Shown here one piece after another: positions 26,767-35,318 of a DNA stretch of 64,000 bases. The notes below the pieces were generated by a model. It was not told where the DNA came from. It did not search any database and saw only the letters and a list, made by a program, of their open reading frames with translations. Location of the stretch: positions 186,001-250,000 of the forward strand of contig JAKBJA010000133.1 of the NCBI GenBank assembly GCA_021836225.1. The letters run 5' to 3'. This DNA comes from Pseudomonadota bacterium. GTDB taxonomy: Bacteria; Pseudomonadota; Gammaproteobacteria; Burkholderiales; Thiobacillaceae. A program made the position numbers and the translations under genes. Each line of letters begins with the position of its first letter. Positions within the stretch are counted from its first letter, which is position 1.

Positions 26767-27279
26767 TCACTTCGCCCGGCTCGCCTTGAGCTCGGCAATC
26801 GCATCCTGCTGCAATTGCTGCAGCTTCGGCAACATCACGGCCATGCGTCCCTGCATGGCCTGCATGGTGTTCTGCATCACAAGGGGCATCTTTGCGATGA
26901 CGGCCTGCCCCGGTTCGGACTTGTAGAAATCAAGCATGCCGTCGACTTCCTTCTGCGTGAAGGACTGCTTGTAGACGTCAATGAACATGGGCTCCAGCGT
27001 CTCCCATTTCATGTCCTCCCTGAACAGGGCGATCATCTTCGTGCGCATGTTGTCCATGATCCGCTGCTGATCGGCTGTCAGCGTCTGGCCTGCAAGCGCC
27101 TGCTTCATGGAACGCTGCATCATGGCATCGACTTGCCCCATGGTGCCGTCAAGCAACTTTTGGGACTGCGTGAGGGTGAGCAATTCCCGTATGGAGGTTT
27201 CGCTGGCTGGAGCTTCCGCCGCGATTGCAGGGCACATGGCGAGATAAGCAAGCAGGATGACGTAGCGTAAATTGATCAT
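26767..27279 (-). CDS. Secreted DUF2059-domain protein
   Basis: 170 residues from the ATG at 27279, which follows GAGGAG at 5-bp spacing (the ATG at 27291 overlaps this site and is not used). Signal peptide MINLRYVILLAYLAMCPAIA. The helical core with LFREDMKWETLEPMFIDVYK and FTQKEVDGMLDFYKSEPGQA matches DUF2059, a helical periplasmic family of unknown function. It is monocistronic. Confidence 0.85.
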   Translation of the reverse strand: MINLRYVILLAYLAMCPAIAAEAPASETSIRELLTLTQSQKLLDGTMGQVDAMMQRSMKQALAGQTLTADQQRIMDNMRTKMIALFREDMKWETLEPMFIDVYKQSFTQKEVDGMLDFYKSEPGQAVIAKMPLVMQNTMQAMQGRMAVMLPKLQQLQQDAIAELKASRAK

Positions 27280-27362
27280 GATTCTCCTCATGGGTGGGTT
27301 CGACTTACCGGGAACGCGTCCGGTTGGTGAGAGGTTAAAGCAATATGCCCAAGTGACGACAC

Positions 27363-28181
27363 TCAGCGTTCGACTGTAACAACGTGTGCCTGGATCTTGC
27401 TGTCGACGGGACCGGGCCCGAACCGTTCGGCGATCGCGGCGGTTGCGAGGTCGGTTGCTTCGCCAAGCCGGGACGCGTCGCGCGCCTCGATCTCGTTGCG
27501 CAGGGGTGTCCCTTCGCAGTAGGCGAGCGCGGGGATCCGCGGAGACGTCGCCGTGCTTCGCCTGGAAACGGTATGGACGTGCGGAGGGGAAGCAAAGCCA
27601 GCGCGCTGAAGATCGTGCTCAACGCGGGCGAGGTCGTGGTAGCCATGCGGCGTGCGGGCCAGGAAGCGTGGGGGATCCTGGGGAAAGAGCGACTCGAGGG
27701 CAGTCGTCACCGTATGGGCAAGCTCGTTCTCCTCGATTCGGTCCCAGACGTTGAACAGCAACACACCGCCTGGCCTGAGCACCCGGCGTGCCTCCGAGAA
27801 CACCTGCGGCTTGTCGGGAATGAACATGACCCCGAACTGGCATACCACGGCGTCAAACTGCGCGTCTTCGAAGGGCAGCCGCATGGCATCTGCCTGATGC
27901 CACGCAACCGGGCGGCTCGTGCCGATCTCGACAGCCATCGCCAGCATGGGCCGGTTCAAGTCCGTGGCGACAATTGCGACGTCTTCCGGCAGCACGGACG
28001 CCAGGTGGCGGGTCACGACACCCGTTCCCGCGGCAATTTCGAGTACGCGAGAGAGGGGGCGTGACGCCAGGCGGTTTGCGAGGTCTTCGGCATACGGTCG
28101 GAAGATCAGTGGGACGAGATATTCTTCATACAGCCCGGGGATCGAGCCGGCAAAGATCTTGTCGGATTCAGGGCTGCTCAT
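27363..28181 (-). CDS. SAM-dependent methyltransferase (UbiE-like)
   Basis: 272 residues from ATG 28181. Motif I LEIAAGTGVVTRHLASVLP, acidic motif VAIVATDLNRPMLAMA, motif II LPFEDAQFDAVVCQFGVMFI and motif III LRPGGVLLFNVWDR are complete. It resembles type-11 methyltransferases. The longer open frame reaching 28619 is antisense/arginine-rich relative to the deacetylase gene and was rejected. No pathway context; substrate unknown. Confidence 0.87.
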   Translation of the reverse strand: MSSPESDKIFAGSIPGLYEEYLVPLIFRPYAEDLANRLASRPLSRVLEIAAGTGVVTRHLASVLPEDVAIVATDLNRPMLAMAVEIGTSRPVAWHQADAMRLPFEDAQFDAVVCQFGVMFIPDKPQVFSEARRVLRPGGVLLFNVWDRIEENELAHTVTTALESLFPQDPPRFLARTPHGYHDLARVEHDLQRAGFASPPHVHTVSRRSTATSPRIPALAYCEGTPLRNEIEARDASRLGEATDLATAAIAERFGPGPVDSKIQAHVVTVER

Positions 28182-28240
28182 CGCCGTCTCCCAAAAAAAC
28201 GATCCTTCCAATTTAGTACGCAAAGGCCATGAAGCGTGCC

Positions 28241-29164
28241 TTATAGCGCCGCCAGGGCCTTGATGTGTGCGGCCACGCTGCGCCCCAGGGCGCTGAGATC
28301 GTAGCCGCCTTCGAGCACGGACACGATGCGCCCGCCGGCATGGCGTGCGGCCACGTCCATGACCTGCTCGGTGATCCAGACGTAGTCCGCTTCCACCAGG
28401 CCGAACTGCGCCATGTCGTCCTCGCGGTGGCCGTCGAAGCCGGCAGAGAAAAACAGCATCTGCGGGCGGAAGGCTCCCAGTCGCGGCAGGATCCGGGCGG
28501 TGAAGGCCTCGCGGTAGGCCGTGCCGGTGGTGCCGGCGGGCAGCGGCACATTGACGATGTGGTCGCTGACGGTGTCGGCGCCGCAGTGGGGGTAGAAGGG
28601 GTGCTGGAAGGTGGAGCACAGCATCAGGCGGGGATCGTCGCTGAAGATGTCTTCGGTGCCGTTGCCGTGGTGGACGTCGAAGTCGACGATGGCGACTCGC
28701 TCCAGGCTATGCGCTTCGAGTGCGTGCGCGGCGGCCACGGCGACATTGTTGAAGATGCAGAACCCCATGGCCTGGTTGCGGGTCGCGTGGTGGCCGGGCG
28801 GCCGACAGGCGACGAAGGCGTTGGCCACCTCGCCCCGCATCACCCGGTCGACTGCCATCACCGCACCGCCGGCCGCGTGGCAGGCGGCCTCCAGGCTGTG
28901 CGGGTTCATGCTGATGTCGGGGTCGAGTTCGCGCAGGCCTTCGCTGGGCGAAGCTGCTTCGACGAAGTCGATGTAGGCGGCGTCATGCACCCGCAGAAGC
29001 TGGCTGCGCTGTACCCGTGTGGCTTCAAGGTGGGTCAGGTGATCGAACAGGTGGGCGGCGTGCAGCCGGTCGTCGATGGCGCGCAGGCGTGCGGGGCTTT
29101 CCGGATGCCAGCCGCCCATGTCGTGCAGGAGATAGCTGGAGTGGGAGATGTAGGCGGTATGCAT
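28241..29164 (-). CDS. Histone deacetylase-family (AcuC-like) deacetylase
   Basis: 307 residues. This zinc amidohydrolase family removes acyl groups from lysine or polyamines. Zinc and charge-relay motifs are intact: RPPGHHATRNQAMGFCIFNN (double His), IVDFDVHHGNGTEDIF (Asp and His ligands) and FFSAGFDGHREDD (Asp ligand). VLEGGYDLSALG holds the catalytic Tyr region. It diverges, 112 bp apart, from a gene for an acyl-CoA ligase fused to an acetyltransferase, suggesting opposing roles in lysine acylation. Confidence 0.92.
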   Translation of the reverse strand: MHTAYISHSSYLLHDMGGWHPESPARLRAIDDRLHAAHLFDHLTHLEATRVQRSQLLRVHDAAYIDFVEAASPSEGLRELDPDISMNPHSLEAACHAAGGAVMAVDRVMRGEVANAFVACRPPGHHATRNQAMGFCIFNNVAVAAAHALEAHSLERVAIVDFDVHHGNGTEDIFSDDPRLMLCSTFQHPFYPHCGADTVSDHIVNVPLPAGTTGTAYREAFTARILPRLGAFRPQMLFFSAGFDGHREDDMAQFGLVEADYVWITEQVMDVAARHAGGRIVSVLEGGYDLSALGRSVAAHIKALAAL

Positions 29165-29276
29165 GGCGTGGCGCAGGAGGGGATGGGAGAACTATAGCCC
29201 GGCAGGATGGCGCTGTAACGGGGGATGACCTAGCATAGGCTGTCGGCGCCCTAACGAGTCCACCATCAGCATAGCC

Positions 29277-31955
29277 ATGCCCCAACACTATCTGCATCCC
29301 CTGTTCAACGCCCGCTCGGTGGCCGTCTTCGGCGCCAGCGAACGCGAGGACTCGGTCGCCGGTACCCTGTTCCGCAACCTGCGCCATGCCGGCTATCAGG
29401 GCGAGGTCTATCCGGTCAATCCCAAGCACGCGGCGGTATTCGGCGAACGCTGCTACGCTTCGGCCAGCGAGTTGCCGGCGGTGCCGGAACTGGCCCTGAT
29501 CGCCACGCCGGCGGCGACCGTGGCGCAGATCATGGAGGACTGCGGGCAGCGTGGCATCCGTCATGCCATCGTGCTGTCCGCCGGTTTTCGTGAGGTGGGC
29601 GAGAAGGGCGTGGCGCTGGAAGCGGCCCTGGTGGCGGTGGCGAAGAAGCATGATATCCGCTTCATCGGCCCCAACTGTTTGGGCATCCAGCGGCCGTCCA
29701 TCGGGCTGAATGCCACCTTCAGCCAGGGCGTCACCCTGGCGGGCGATCTTGCGCTGGTGTCGCAGTCCGGCGCGCTGTGCACCGCCATGCTGGACTGGGC
29801 GGAAGCCAACGGCATCGGCTTTTCCAGCGTGATTTCCACCGGCGCGTCGGCCGATCTGGATTTCGGCGAGATCCTCGACTACCTCGCCTTCGACACGCAG
29901 ACCAAGGGCATCCTGCTCTACATCGAGGGCATCCGCGACGCGCGCCGCTTCATGAGCGCGTTGCGCGCGACCGCCCGCTTCAAGCCCATCGTCATGGTCA
30001 AGGTGGGGCGTCATGCGACGGGCGCGCGGGCGGTGCTGTCGCACACCGGCGCGCTGGTCGGCTCGGATGCGGTGTTCGATGCGCTGGTGCGGCGCGCCGG
30101 CGTGGTGCGGGTCAATACCATCCTGCAGCTGTTCGCGTCGGCGCGGGCGCTGGCCACCCACATCCAGCCCACCGGCAACCGCCTCGCCATCGTCACCAAC
30201 GGCGGCGGCCCCGGCGTCATGGCGACCGATCTCGCGGTGGACATGGGCGTGCGCATGGCCGAGCTGTCGCTGGAAACGATTGCGACGCTCAACGGCGTAT
30301 TGCCGTCCAACTGGTCGCAAGCCAATCCGCTCGACATCATCGGCGACGCCACGGCCGAGCGCTATCGCGCGGCGGTGGCCGCCTGCCTCGCCGACGACAA
30401 CGTCGACGGCGTGCTGGCGATGCTGACGCCGCAGGCGATGACCCGGCCGACCGAGGCGGCGCAGGCCGTGGTCGACGTGGCGAAGACCTCGCGCAAGCCG
30501 GTGCTGACCTGCTGGATGGGCGAGGCGCAGGTGCGCGAAGGCCGCAGCCTGTTCAAGCAGGCCGGGATTCCCTATTTCACCACGCCGGAACCGGCGGTCG
30601 AGGTGTTCTCTTTCCTGTCCGCCTTTTACGAGAACCAGCGTCTCTTGTTGCAGACGCCGGGGCCGCTGTCGCATCAGGCCGAGCCGGACGTGGAAGGCGC
30701 GCGCCTGATCATCGAGAGCGCGCTGGCGCACGGCCGCCATCTGCTCAACGAAGTGGAGTCGAAGGCCTTGCTGTCGGCGTTCCACATTCCGATCGCGCAG
30801 ACCCTGATCGCGCGCGATCCCATGGAAGCGATGCTGATGGCGCAGCAGATGGGCTTCCCGGTGGCGATGAAGATCAACTCGCCGGACATCACCCACAAGT
30901 CCGACGTCAATGGCGTGCGCCTGGGGCTATCCAGCGGCCAGGCGGTACGCTCCGCCTTCGGCGAGATGCTCGCCGACATCAAGCGCCTGCGCCCCGACGC
31001 CACGCTGGACGGCATCGTCATCGAACCGATGGCGGCGCGTCCGCATGCGCGCGAAGTGCTGCTCGGCATGACCTCGGACCCGGTGCTGGGACCGGTGATC
31101 GTGTTCGGTGCCGGCGGCGTCGATGTCGAGGCCCTGCAGGATCGCGCGGTGACCCTGCCGCCGCTCAACCACTATCTGGCGCGCGACCTGATCCAGCGGA
31201 CCCGTGTCGCGACCTTGCTGGGCCCGTTCCGCAACCGCCCGCCGGTCGACATGGACACGCTGGAGAACGTGCTGCTGCGCCTGTCGGAAATGGTCTGCGA
31301 GCTGCCGTGGCTGGCGGAAATCGACATCAATCCCCTGCTGGTGGACGAGCACGGCGCGCTGGCGCTGGATGCGCGCATCGTCATCGCGCCGCGGGTGCCG
31401 ACGGCCGACCGCTACGGCCACATGGCGATCCATCCCTATCCGGCGCATCTGGTGACGCGCTGGCAGCTGCCCAGCGGCAACGACGTCGTCATTCGCCCGA
31501 TCCGCCCGGAAGACGCGGAGTTGACCCAGGGCTTCGTGAAGAGCCTCTCCGAGGAATCCAAATACTTCCGTTTCATGGATGCGGTGAGCGAACTTTCACC
31601 GGTCGCGCTGGCGCGCCTGACCCAGATCGACTACACGCGCGAGATGGCGCTGCTGGCGCTGACCGAGGTCGACGGCAGGGAAGTGGAACTGGGCGTGGCG
31701 CGCTACGCCATCAACCCCGATGGCGAATCCTGCGAATTCGCCCTGGTGGTCAATGACCAGTGGCAGAAGCAGGGCATCGGCCACAAGCTCATGGACGTGC
31801 TGATGGACGTGGCGCGCGCCAGGGACTTGAAGGTGATGGAGGGCGAGGTGCTGAAGACCAACCGCCCCATGCTGAAGCTGGTGGAAGCGTTGGGTTTCCG
31901 CATCGAACCGCACCCCGAGGATGAGTCGGTGCGCAAGGTTTCACGCGCCCTGTAA
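29277..31955 (+). CDS. ADP-forming acyl-CoA ligase fused to GNAT acetyltransferase (Pat-like)
   Basis: 892 residues. Domain order: CoA-binding (~1-135, SVAVFGASEREDSVAGTLFR), CoA ligase (FIGPNCLGIQ), a phospho-His domain with LSHTGALVGSD (His256), ATP-grasp domain (~490-700, SPDITHKSDVNGVRLGL) and a C-terminal GNAT domain (~735-892) with the acetyl-CoA loop QWQKQGIGHKLMDVLMD. This is the architecture of Pat/PatZ (YfiQ) protein acetyltransferases. From memory, the ligase half of enterobacterial Pat has lost its catalytic His; here it is retained, so the ligase may be active. It diverges from the HDAC-like gene. Confidence 0.9.
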   Translation: MPQHYLHPLFNARSVAVFGASEREDSVAGTLFRNLRHAGYQGEVYPVNPKHAAVFGERCYASASELPAVPELALIATPAATVAQIMEDCGQRGIRHAIVLSAGFREVGEKGVALEAALVAVAKKHDIRFIGPNCLGIQRPSIGLNATFSQGVTLAGDLALVSQSGALCTAMLDWAEANGIGFSSVISTGASADLDFGEILDYLAFDTQTKGILLYIEGIRDARRFMSALRATARFKPIVMVKVGRHATGARAVLSHTGALVGSDAVFDALVRRAGVVRVNTILQLFASARALATHIQPTGNRLAIVTNGGGPGVMATDLAVDMGVRMAELSLETIATLNGVLPSNWSQANPLDIIGDATAERYRAAVAACLADDNVDGVLAMLTPQAMTRPTEAAQAVVDVAKTSRKPVLTCWMGEAQVREGRSLFKQAGIPYFTTPEPAVEVFSFLSAFYENQRLLLQTPGPLSHQAEPDVEGARLIIESALAHGRHLLNEVESKALLSAFHIPIAQTLIARDPMEAMLMAQQMGFPVAMKINSPDITHKSDVNGVRLGLSSGQAVRSAFGEMLADIKRLRPDATLDGIVIEPMAARPHAREVLLGMTSDPVLGPVIVFGAGGVDVEALQDRAVTLPPLNHYLARDLIQRTRVATLLGPFRNRPPVDMDTLENVLLRLSEMVCELPWLAEIDINPLLVDEHGALALDARIVIAPRVPTADRYGHMAIHPYPAHLVTRWQLPSGNDVVIRPIRPEDAELTQGFVKSLSEESKYFRFMDAVSELSPVALARLTQIDYTREMALLALTEVDGREVELGVARYAINPDGESCEFALVVNDQWQKQGIGHKLMDVLMDVARARDLKVMEGEVLKTNRPMLKLVEALGFRIEPHPEDESVRKVSRAL

Positions 31956-31967
31956 CCCGCGCCAGGA

Positions 31968-33872
31968 TCAGTGGAGCGGGCTGTGCTGTCGGGTGCAGGC
32001 CTGGTTGCGGCCGGCTTCCTTGGCCGCATAGAGGCCCTGGTCGGCCAGGCTTACCAGCGCGTCCATGTCAGCAATGTCGGGTTCGCGTGTCGCGACGCCG
32101 ATGCTGACGGTGAGGATTTTTTCCGTTTTCCCGATGGTCATCCGTTTGGCGCTGAGGCTGGTACGCAGGCGTTCGGCTGACTGCATCGCGGACTTGAGAT
32201 CGGTGTTGGGGCAAATGACCAGGAACTCCTCGCCGCCGATGCGGCAGACGCTGTCTTCGCGGCGTGCCGTGGTGCGCAGGATGGCCGCAGCCTCGCGCAA
32301 CACGCTGTCGCCGGCGGCGTGGCCGTAGGTGTCGTTGATGTGCTTGAAATGATCGATGTCGACCACCATCACCGAAAGCGGCAACGTCGTGCGTGAGGCG
32401 GCGCTCCACGCCTGTTCGAGCTGATCCATGGCCGAGCGGCGGTTGGGCAGCCCGGTCAGCAGGTCGGTCAGCGCAGCGTTGGCCAGCCGCCGGTTGGCCA
32501 CGGCGAGCTCGGCCGCGATCTGGCGCAGCTGGGTGCGGTCCTTTTCCCAGGCGGCCTGCAGCTGCACCAGGCGCTGCGCGGCACGCAGCCGGGTGCGCAG
32601 GCCCTTGGCGCTGAGGGTGCTGGGCACGTAGCCATCGGCGCCCGCCTCGTAGGCGCGGCCCAGGTGGTCCTCGTTGTGGTCGTCGGCCATCAGCAGGATA
32701 TGCATGCGACGGCCTTCGTCGGTAGCGCGCAGGGCCTGGCACAACTCCTGGCCGTCGAGCAGCGGCAGGTCGTAATGCGCGATGATGACGTGCGGCAGCA
32801 CCTCCATCGCCAGTGCCAGTGCGGTGGTGCCGTTGTCGGCCGGATACACGATGTGACTGCTGTCCTCGACCAGCAGGGCCATCGTTTTGCGGCGGGTGAA
32901 GGCGTTGCCGTCCGCCACCACGATGCGCAGCGCCGCCTCGCATTCCGGGTCGACATCCTCGACTTCGTTGTGGCCGTGCAGGATTTCGGCAAACGGCGGC
33001 AGCGAAGCCGCCGGAATCTTCAACAGCTCGCCCCACTCCCGCCAGCTGGCGAGCACGTCGTCGATCAATTTGCCGGCCTGCTCGGTCGAGATATCGAGTT
33101 CGGCCACTTGCGTGACCCATTCCCTGGCCAGCCCCTGCCGGACGGCGGAACCAGCGAGTCCGAAATCGGCCAGTCGATGCGACAGGCGCAGCATCAGCGT
33201 CATGCTGTGCGAACGCGAGTCGTTGGGATAACCGGGATGGTTCGGGTCTTCATAGTGGGAGAGGGGGCTGGTGAAGACCCTGGGTATGCCCCAGTCGGCC
33301 ATCATGATGATGCCCAGTTCGCCGTGATCGGTTTCCAGGCGGGCCCGCTCGTGGGCGAAGAGGGGCTGGGCGGAATCGGCATGGTATGTATTCAGCACCA
33401 CGCTGTATTCATCGGGATAGGCGGTCGCCAGGGCCAGCTGCCCCACCTGTGCCAGCAGGCCGCAGACGAACAGTTCGTCGGCGGCGGCCACCCGCACCCG
33501 CTGTCCCAGCGCCTGCATGGTCAAGGCCATCAGCAGCGAATGCGACCAGTAGGCCTGATAGTCGAACGCTTCGCAGGCGCCTTTGCGGTACTGGTCGAGC
33601 AGCGAAAACCCCAGCGCCAGATGGCGCACGGTCGCCATGCCCTGGCGCACCACGGCTTCCTGCACCGATACCACCGGGCGCCCGATATGGGAAACGGCAT
33701 TGGCGAGCTTGATCAGCCGCCCCGACAGGGCGGGATCGGTCTGCACCACGCGCGCGATTTCGCCCAGGGTCGCGTTCTCGCGGCGAGACAACTCCAGCAC
33801 GGCCAGGGCCACCCCGCGCGGCGTAGGCAGTTGGCCGCTGATCTTGAGTTGCTCTAGCTGGGGTGTCATCAA
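31968..33872 (-). CDS. HDOD - degenerate receiver - GGDEF protein (predicted diguanylate cyclase)
   Basis: 634 residues, no membrane helix. HDOD-like domain ~15-230 (PTPRGVALAVLELSRR; LFVCGLLAQVGQLALATAYP), receiver-like domain ~315-437, and GGDEF domain ~467-625 with ALTDLLTGLPNRR, VMVVDIDHFKHINDTYGHAA and active site GGEEF (546-550). The inhibitory RxxD site lies 5 residues before GGEEF (RREDSVCRI). In the receiver the phosphoacceptor Asp is replaced by His366 (PHVIIAHYDLPLLDG), and the conserved Lys by Ser418, so it cannot be phosphorylated in the usual way. It should make c-di-GMP in response to an unknown cue. Confidence 0.88.
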   Translation of the reverse strand: MMTPQLEQLKISGQLPTPRGVALAVLELSRRENATLGEIARVVQTDPALSGRLIKLANAVSHIGRPVVSVQEAVVRQGMATVRHLALGFSLLDQYRKGACEAFDYQAYWSHSLLMALTMQALGQRVRVAAADELFVCGLLAQVGQLALATAYPDEYSVVLNTYHADSAQPLFAHERARLETDHGELGIIMMADWGIPRVFTSPLSHYEDPNHPGYPNDSRSHSMTLMLRLSHRLADFGLAGSAVRQGLAREWVTQVAELDISTEQAGKLIDDVLASWREWGELLKIPAASLPPFAEILHGHNEVEDVDPECEAALRIVVADGNAFTRRKTMALLVEDSSHIVYPADNGTTALALAMEVLPHVIIAHYDLPLLDGQELCQALRATDEGRRMHILLMADDHNEDHLGRAYEAGADGYVPSTLSAKGLRTRLRAAQRLVQLQAAWEKDRTQLRQIAAELAVANRRLANAALTDLLTGLPNRRSAMDQLEQAWSAASRTTLPLSVMVVDIDHFKHINDTYGHAAGDSVLREAAAILRTTARREDSVCRIGGEEFLVICPNTDLKSAMQSAERLRTSLSAKRMTIGKTEKILTVSIGVATREPDIADMDALVSLADQGLYAAKEAGRNQACTRQHSPLH

Positions 33873-34045
33873 TCAACCTGTTGCATCTAAAGTGGGTAAA
33901 TCCCCGTTCGCCTTGCCACGCAGCCCGGTCGCACCCAGGGCGAGCGGCCTTTCCGGGAGGCAAATGGTGGGAAGGGCGGGGTCTGCTTGCCAGGAACCTG
34001 TCAGTCTGTCGGCACCTACACCAGGTTTATCGTCAGAATTTCGAC

Positions 34046-34070
34046 AAAATTAACCCCCGCCGGCGCGGGG
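34046..34070 (-). terminator. Possible terminator of the rnf-nth operon
   Basis: Minus strand CCCCGC-GCCG-GCGGGG stem followed by GTTAATTTTG; the T tract is interrupted. It follows the DUF1841 stop by about 10 bp. Confidence 0.4.
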
Positions 34071-34079
34071 ACAAACGGA

Positions 34080-34514
34080 TCAGGATTCGCCGAGGGCGTG
34101 GTCGAGACAACGCAGGTAGGCGGCAGAGTCGAACGCAGTCTGGTGGCGCTGCACCTGCCAGATCATCTCGGCCAGGCAGTCCATCACCGCGTGCTGGGCG
34201 TCCATCGCATTGCCATGCCGTTTCAGCAGGCGCTGGTAGCGCTCGCGTATCCCGGGCGGCTGGTCGACCGACAGCTGCTCGGTGATCGCCAGATGCATGG
34301 AAAGATGCAGAAAAGGATTGGTTTCGCCCTGTTCCGGCAGGTAGTTTCGCTCCCTGTAACGCTCGGGCTGATCGAGCAGGGCGTGATATTCGGGGTGCGC
34401 CAGCACGGCGTCGAGCGCCGGCTGTTCCGCCCCCGCCAGCGGCTGCCCGGCGCGGTATTTCGCCCACACATCGAAGAAGAACTGGCGAACCTGGTCGCGG
34501 CTGGGATTGAACAT
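34080..34514 (-). CDS. DUF1841 protein
   Basis: 144 residues from ATG 34514 (MFNPSRDQVRQFFFDVWAKY). It is soluble, with the conserved blocks QPLAGAEQPALDAVLAHPEY, NPFLHLSMHLAITEQLSVDQ and HAVMDCLAEMIWQVQR that I recognise from DUF1841, a family largely limited to beta- and gammaproteobacteria and of unknown function. It overlaps nth by 4 bp (ATGA) at the end of the rnf operon. Confidence 0.85.
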   Translation of the reverse strand: MFNPSRDQVRQFFFDVWAKYRAGQPLAGAEQPALDAVLAHPEYHALLDQPERYRERNYLPEQGETNPFLHLSMHLAITEQLSVDQPPGIRERYQRLLKRHGNAMDAQHAVMDCLAEMIWQVQRHQTAFDSAAYLRCLDHALGES

Positions 34515-35155
34515 CAACCCGTGGGAAGCAGCTTGCCCTTGTATTCGCACAGGTCCGCGATGATGCACTCGCCGCATTTCGGCTTGCGCGCCTGGCATAC
34601 GTAGCGCCCGTGCAGAATCAGCCAGTGGTGCGCGTCGATGCGAAATTCCAGGGGGATGGTCTTCAGCAGTTTCTTTTCCACCTCCAGAACCGTCTTGCCG
34701 GGCGCCAGCCCGGTGCGGTTGGCGACACGGAAGATGTGGGTGTCGACCGCCATCGTCGGCTGGCCGAAGGCAGTGTTGAGGATCACGTTGGCGGTCTTGC
34801 GCCCCACGCCGGGGAGCGCCTCGAGCGCGGCGCGCTCGGCCGGCACCCGGCTGCCGTGCTGCTCGACCAGCATCTTGCAGGCGGCGATGAGGTGCTTGGC
34901 TTTGCTCTTGTAGAGCCCGATGGTCTTGATGTATTCGGCGAGGCCGGCTTCCCCCAGCGCATGGATCGCCTCGGGCGTGTTGGCCACCGGAAACAGCCTG
35001 CGCGTCGCCAGGTTCACCCCCTTGTCGGTGGCTTGCGCCGACAGCACCACCGCCACCAGCAGTTCGAACGGCGTTGTGTACTCGAGCTCGGTGGTGGGAT
35101 GCGGGTTGGCCGCGCGCAGGCGGCTGAAGATCTCGTGGCGCTTGGCGTTGTTCAT
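34514..35155 (-). CDS. nth: Endonuclease III
   Basis: 213 residues. This DNA glycosylase/AP lyase removes oxidised pyrimidines. The helix-hairpin-helix LEALPGVGRKTANVILNTAF includes the catalytic Lys, AVDTHIFRVANRTGL the catalytic Asp, and the C-terminal iron-sulfur loop is C-x6-C-x2-C-x5-C (CQARKPKCGECIIADLC). Length and motifs are normal. It follows the rnf genes as in many gammaproteobacteria. Confidence 0.97.
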   Translation of the reverse strand: MNNAKRHEIFSRLRAANPHPTTELEYTTPFELLVAVVLSAQATDKGVNLATRRLFPVANTPEAIHALGEAGLAEYIKTIGLYKSKAKHLIAACKMLVEQHGSRVPAERAALEALPGVGRKTANVILNTAFGQPTMAVDTHIFRVANRTGLAPGKTVLEVEKKLLKTIPLEFRIDAHHWLILHGRYVCQARKPKCGECIIADLCEYKGKLLPTG

Positions 35156-35165
35156 TGCGCGCAGG

Positions 35166-35318
35166 TCATTGTTCGGCCAGGCGTTTTTTTAGCGCCCGTT
35201 TTTCGGCCTGCCGTTTGGCGCGCGCCGTTTTTTCGTGTTCGCCGGCCTTGCGGGCAATCGCCAGCGCGACAAACGGATTGCGCGGCTTGGGGACGCGTCT
35301 TTTCAGCGGCGGCTTCAT
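35166..35318 (-). CDS. 50-residue basic protein in the rnf operon
   Basis: A short gene starting MKPPLKRRVPKPRNPFVALA and ending AKRQAEKRALKKRLAEQ. Its ATG overlaps the rnfE stop (ATGA), and nth starts 10 bp after its stop, so it is embedded in a tightly coupled operon. It is very rich in Lys/Arg (about one third of residues), lacks Cys and has no membrane helix; the second half is a likely amphipathic helix. I recall similar unnamed small proteins in betaproteobacterial rnf loci but cannot assign a role. Confidence 0.75.
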   Translation of the reverse strand: MKPPLKRRVPKPRNPFVALAIARKAGEHEKTARAKRQAEKRALKKRLAEQ

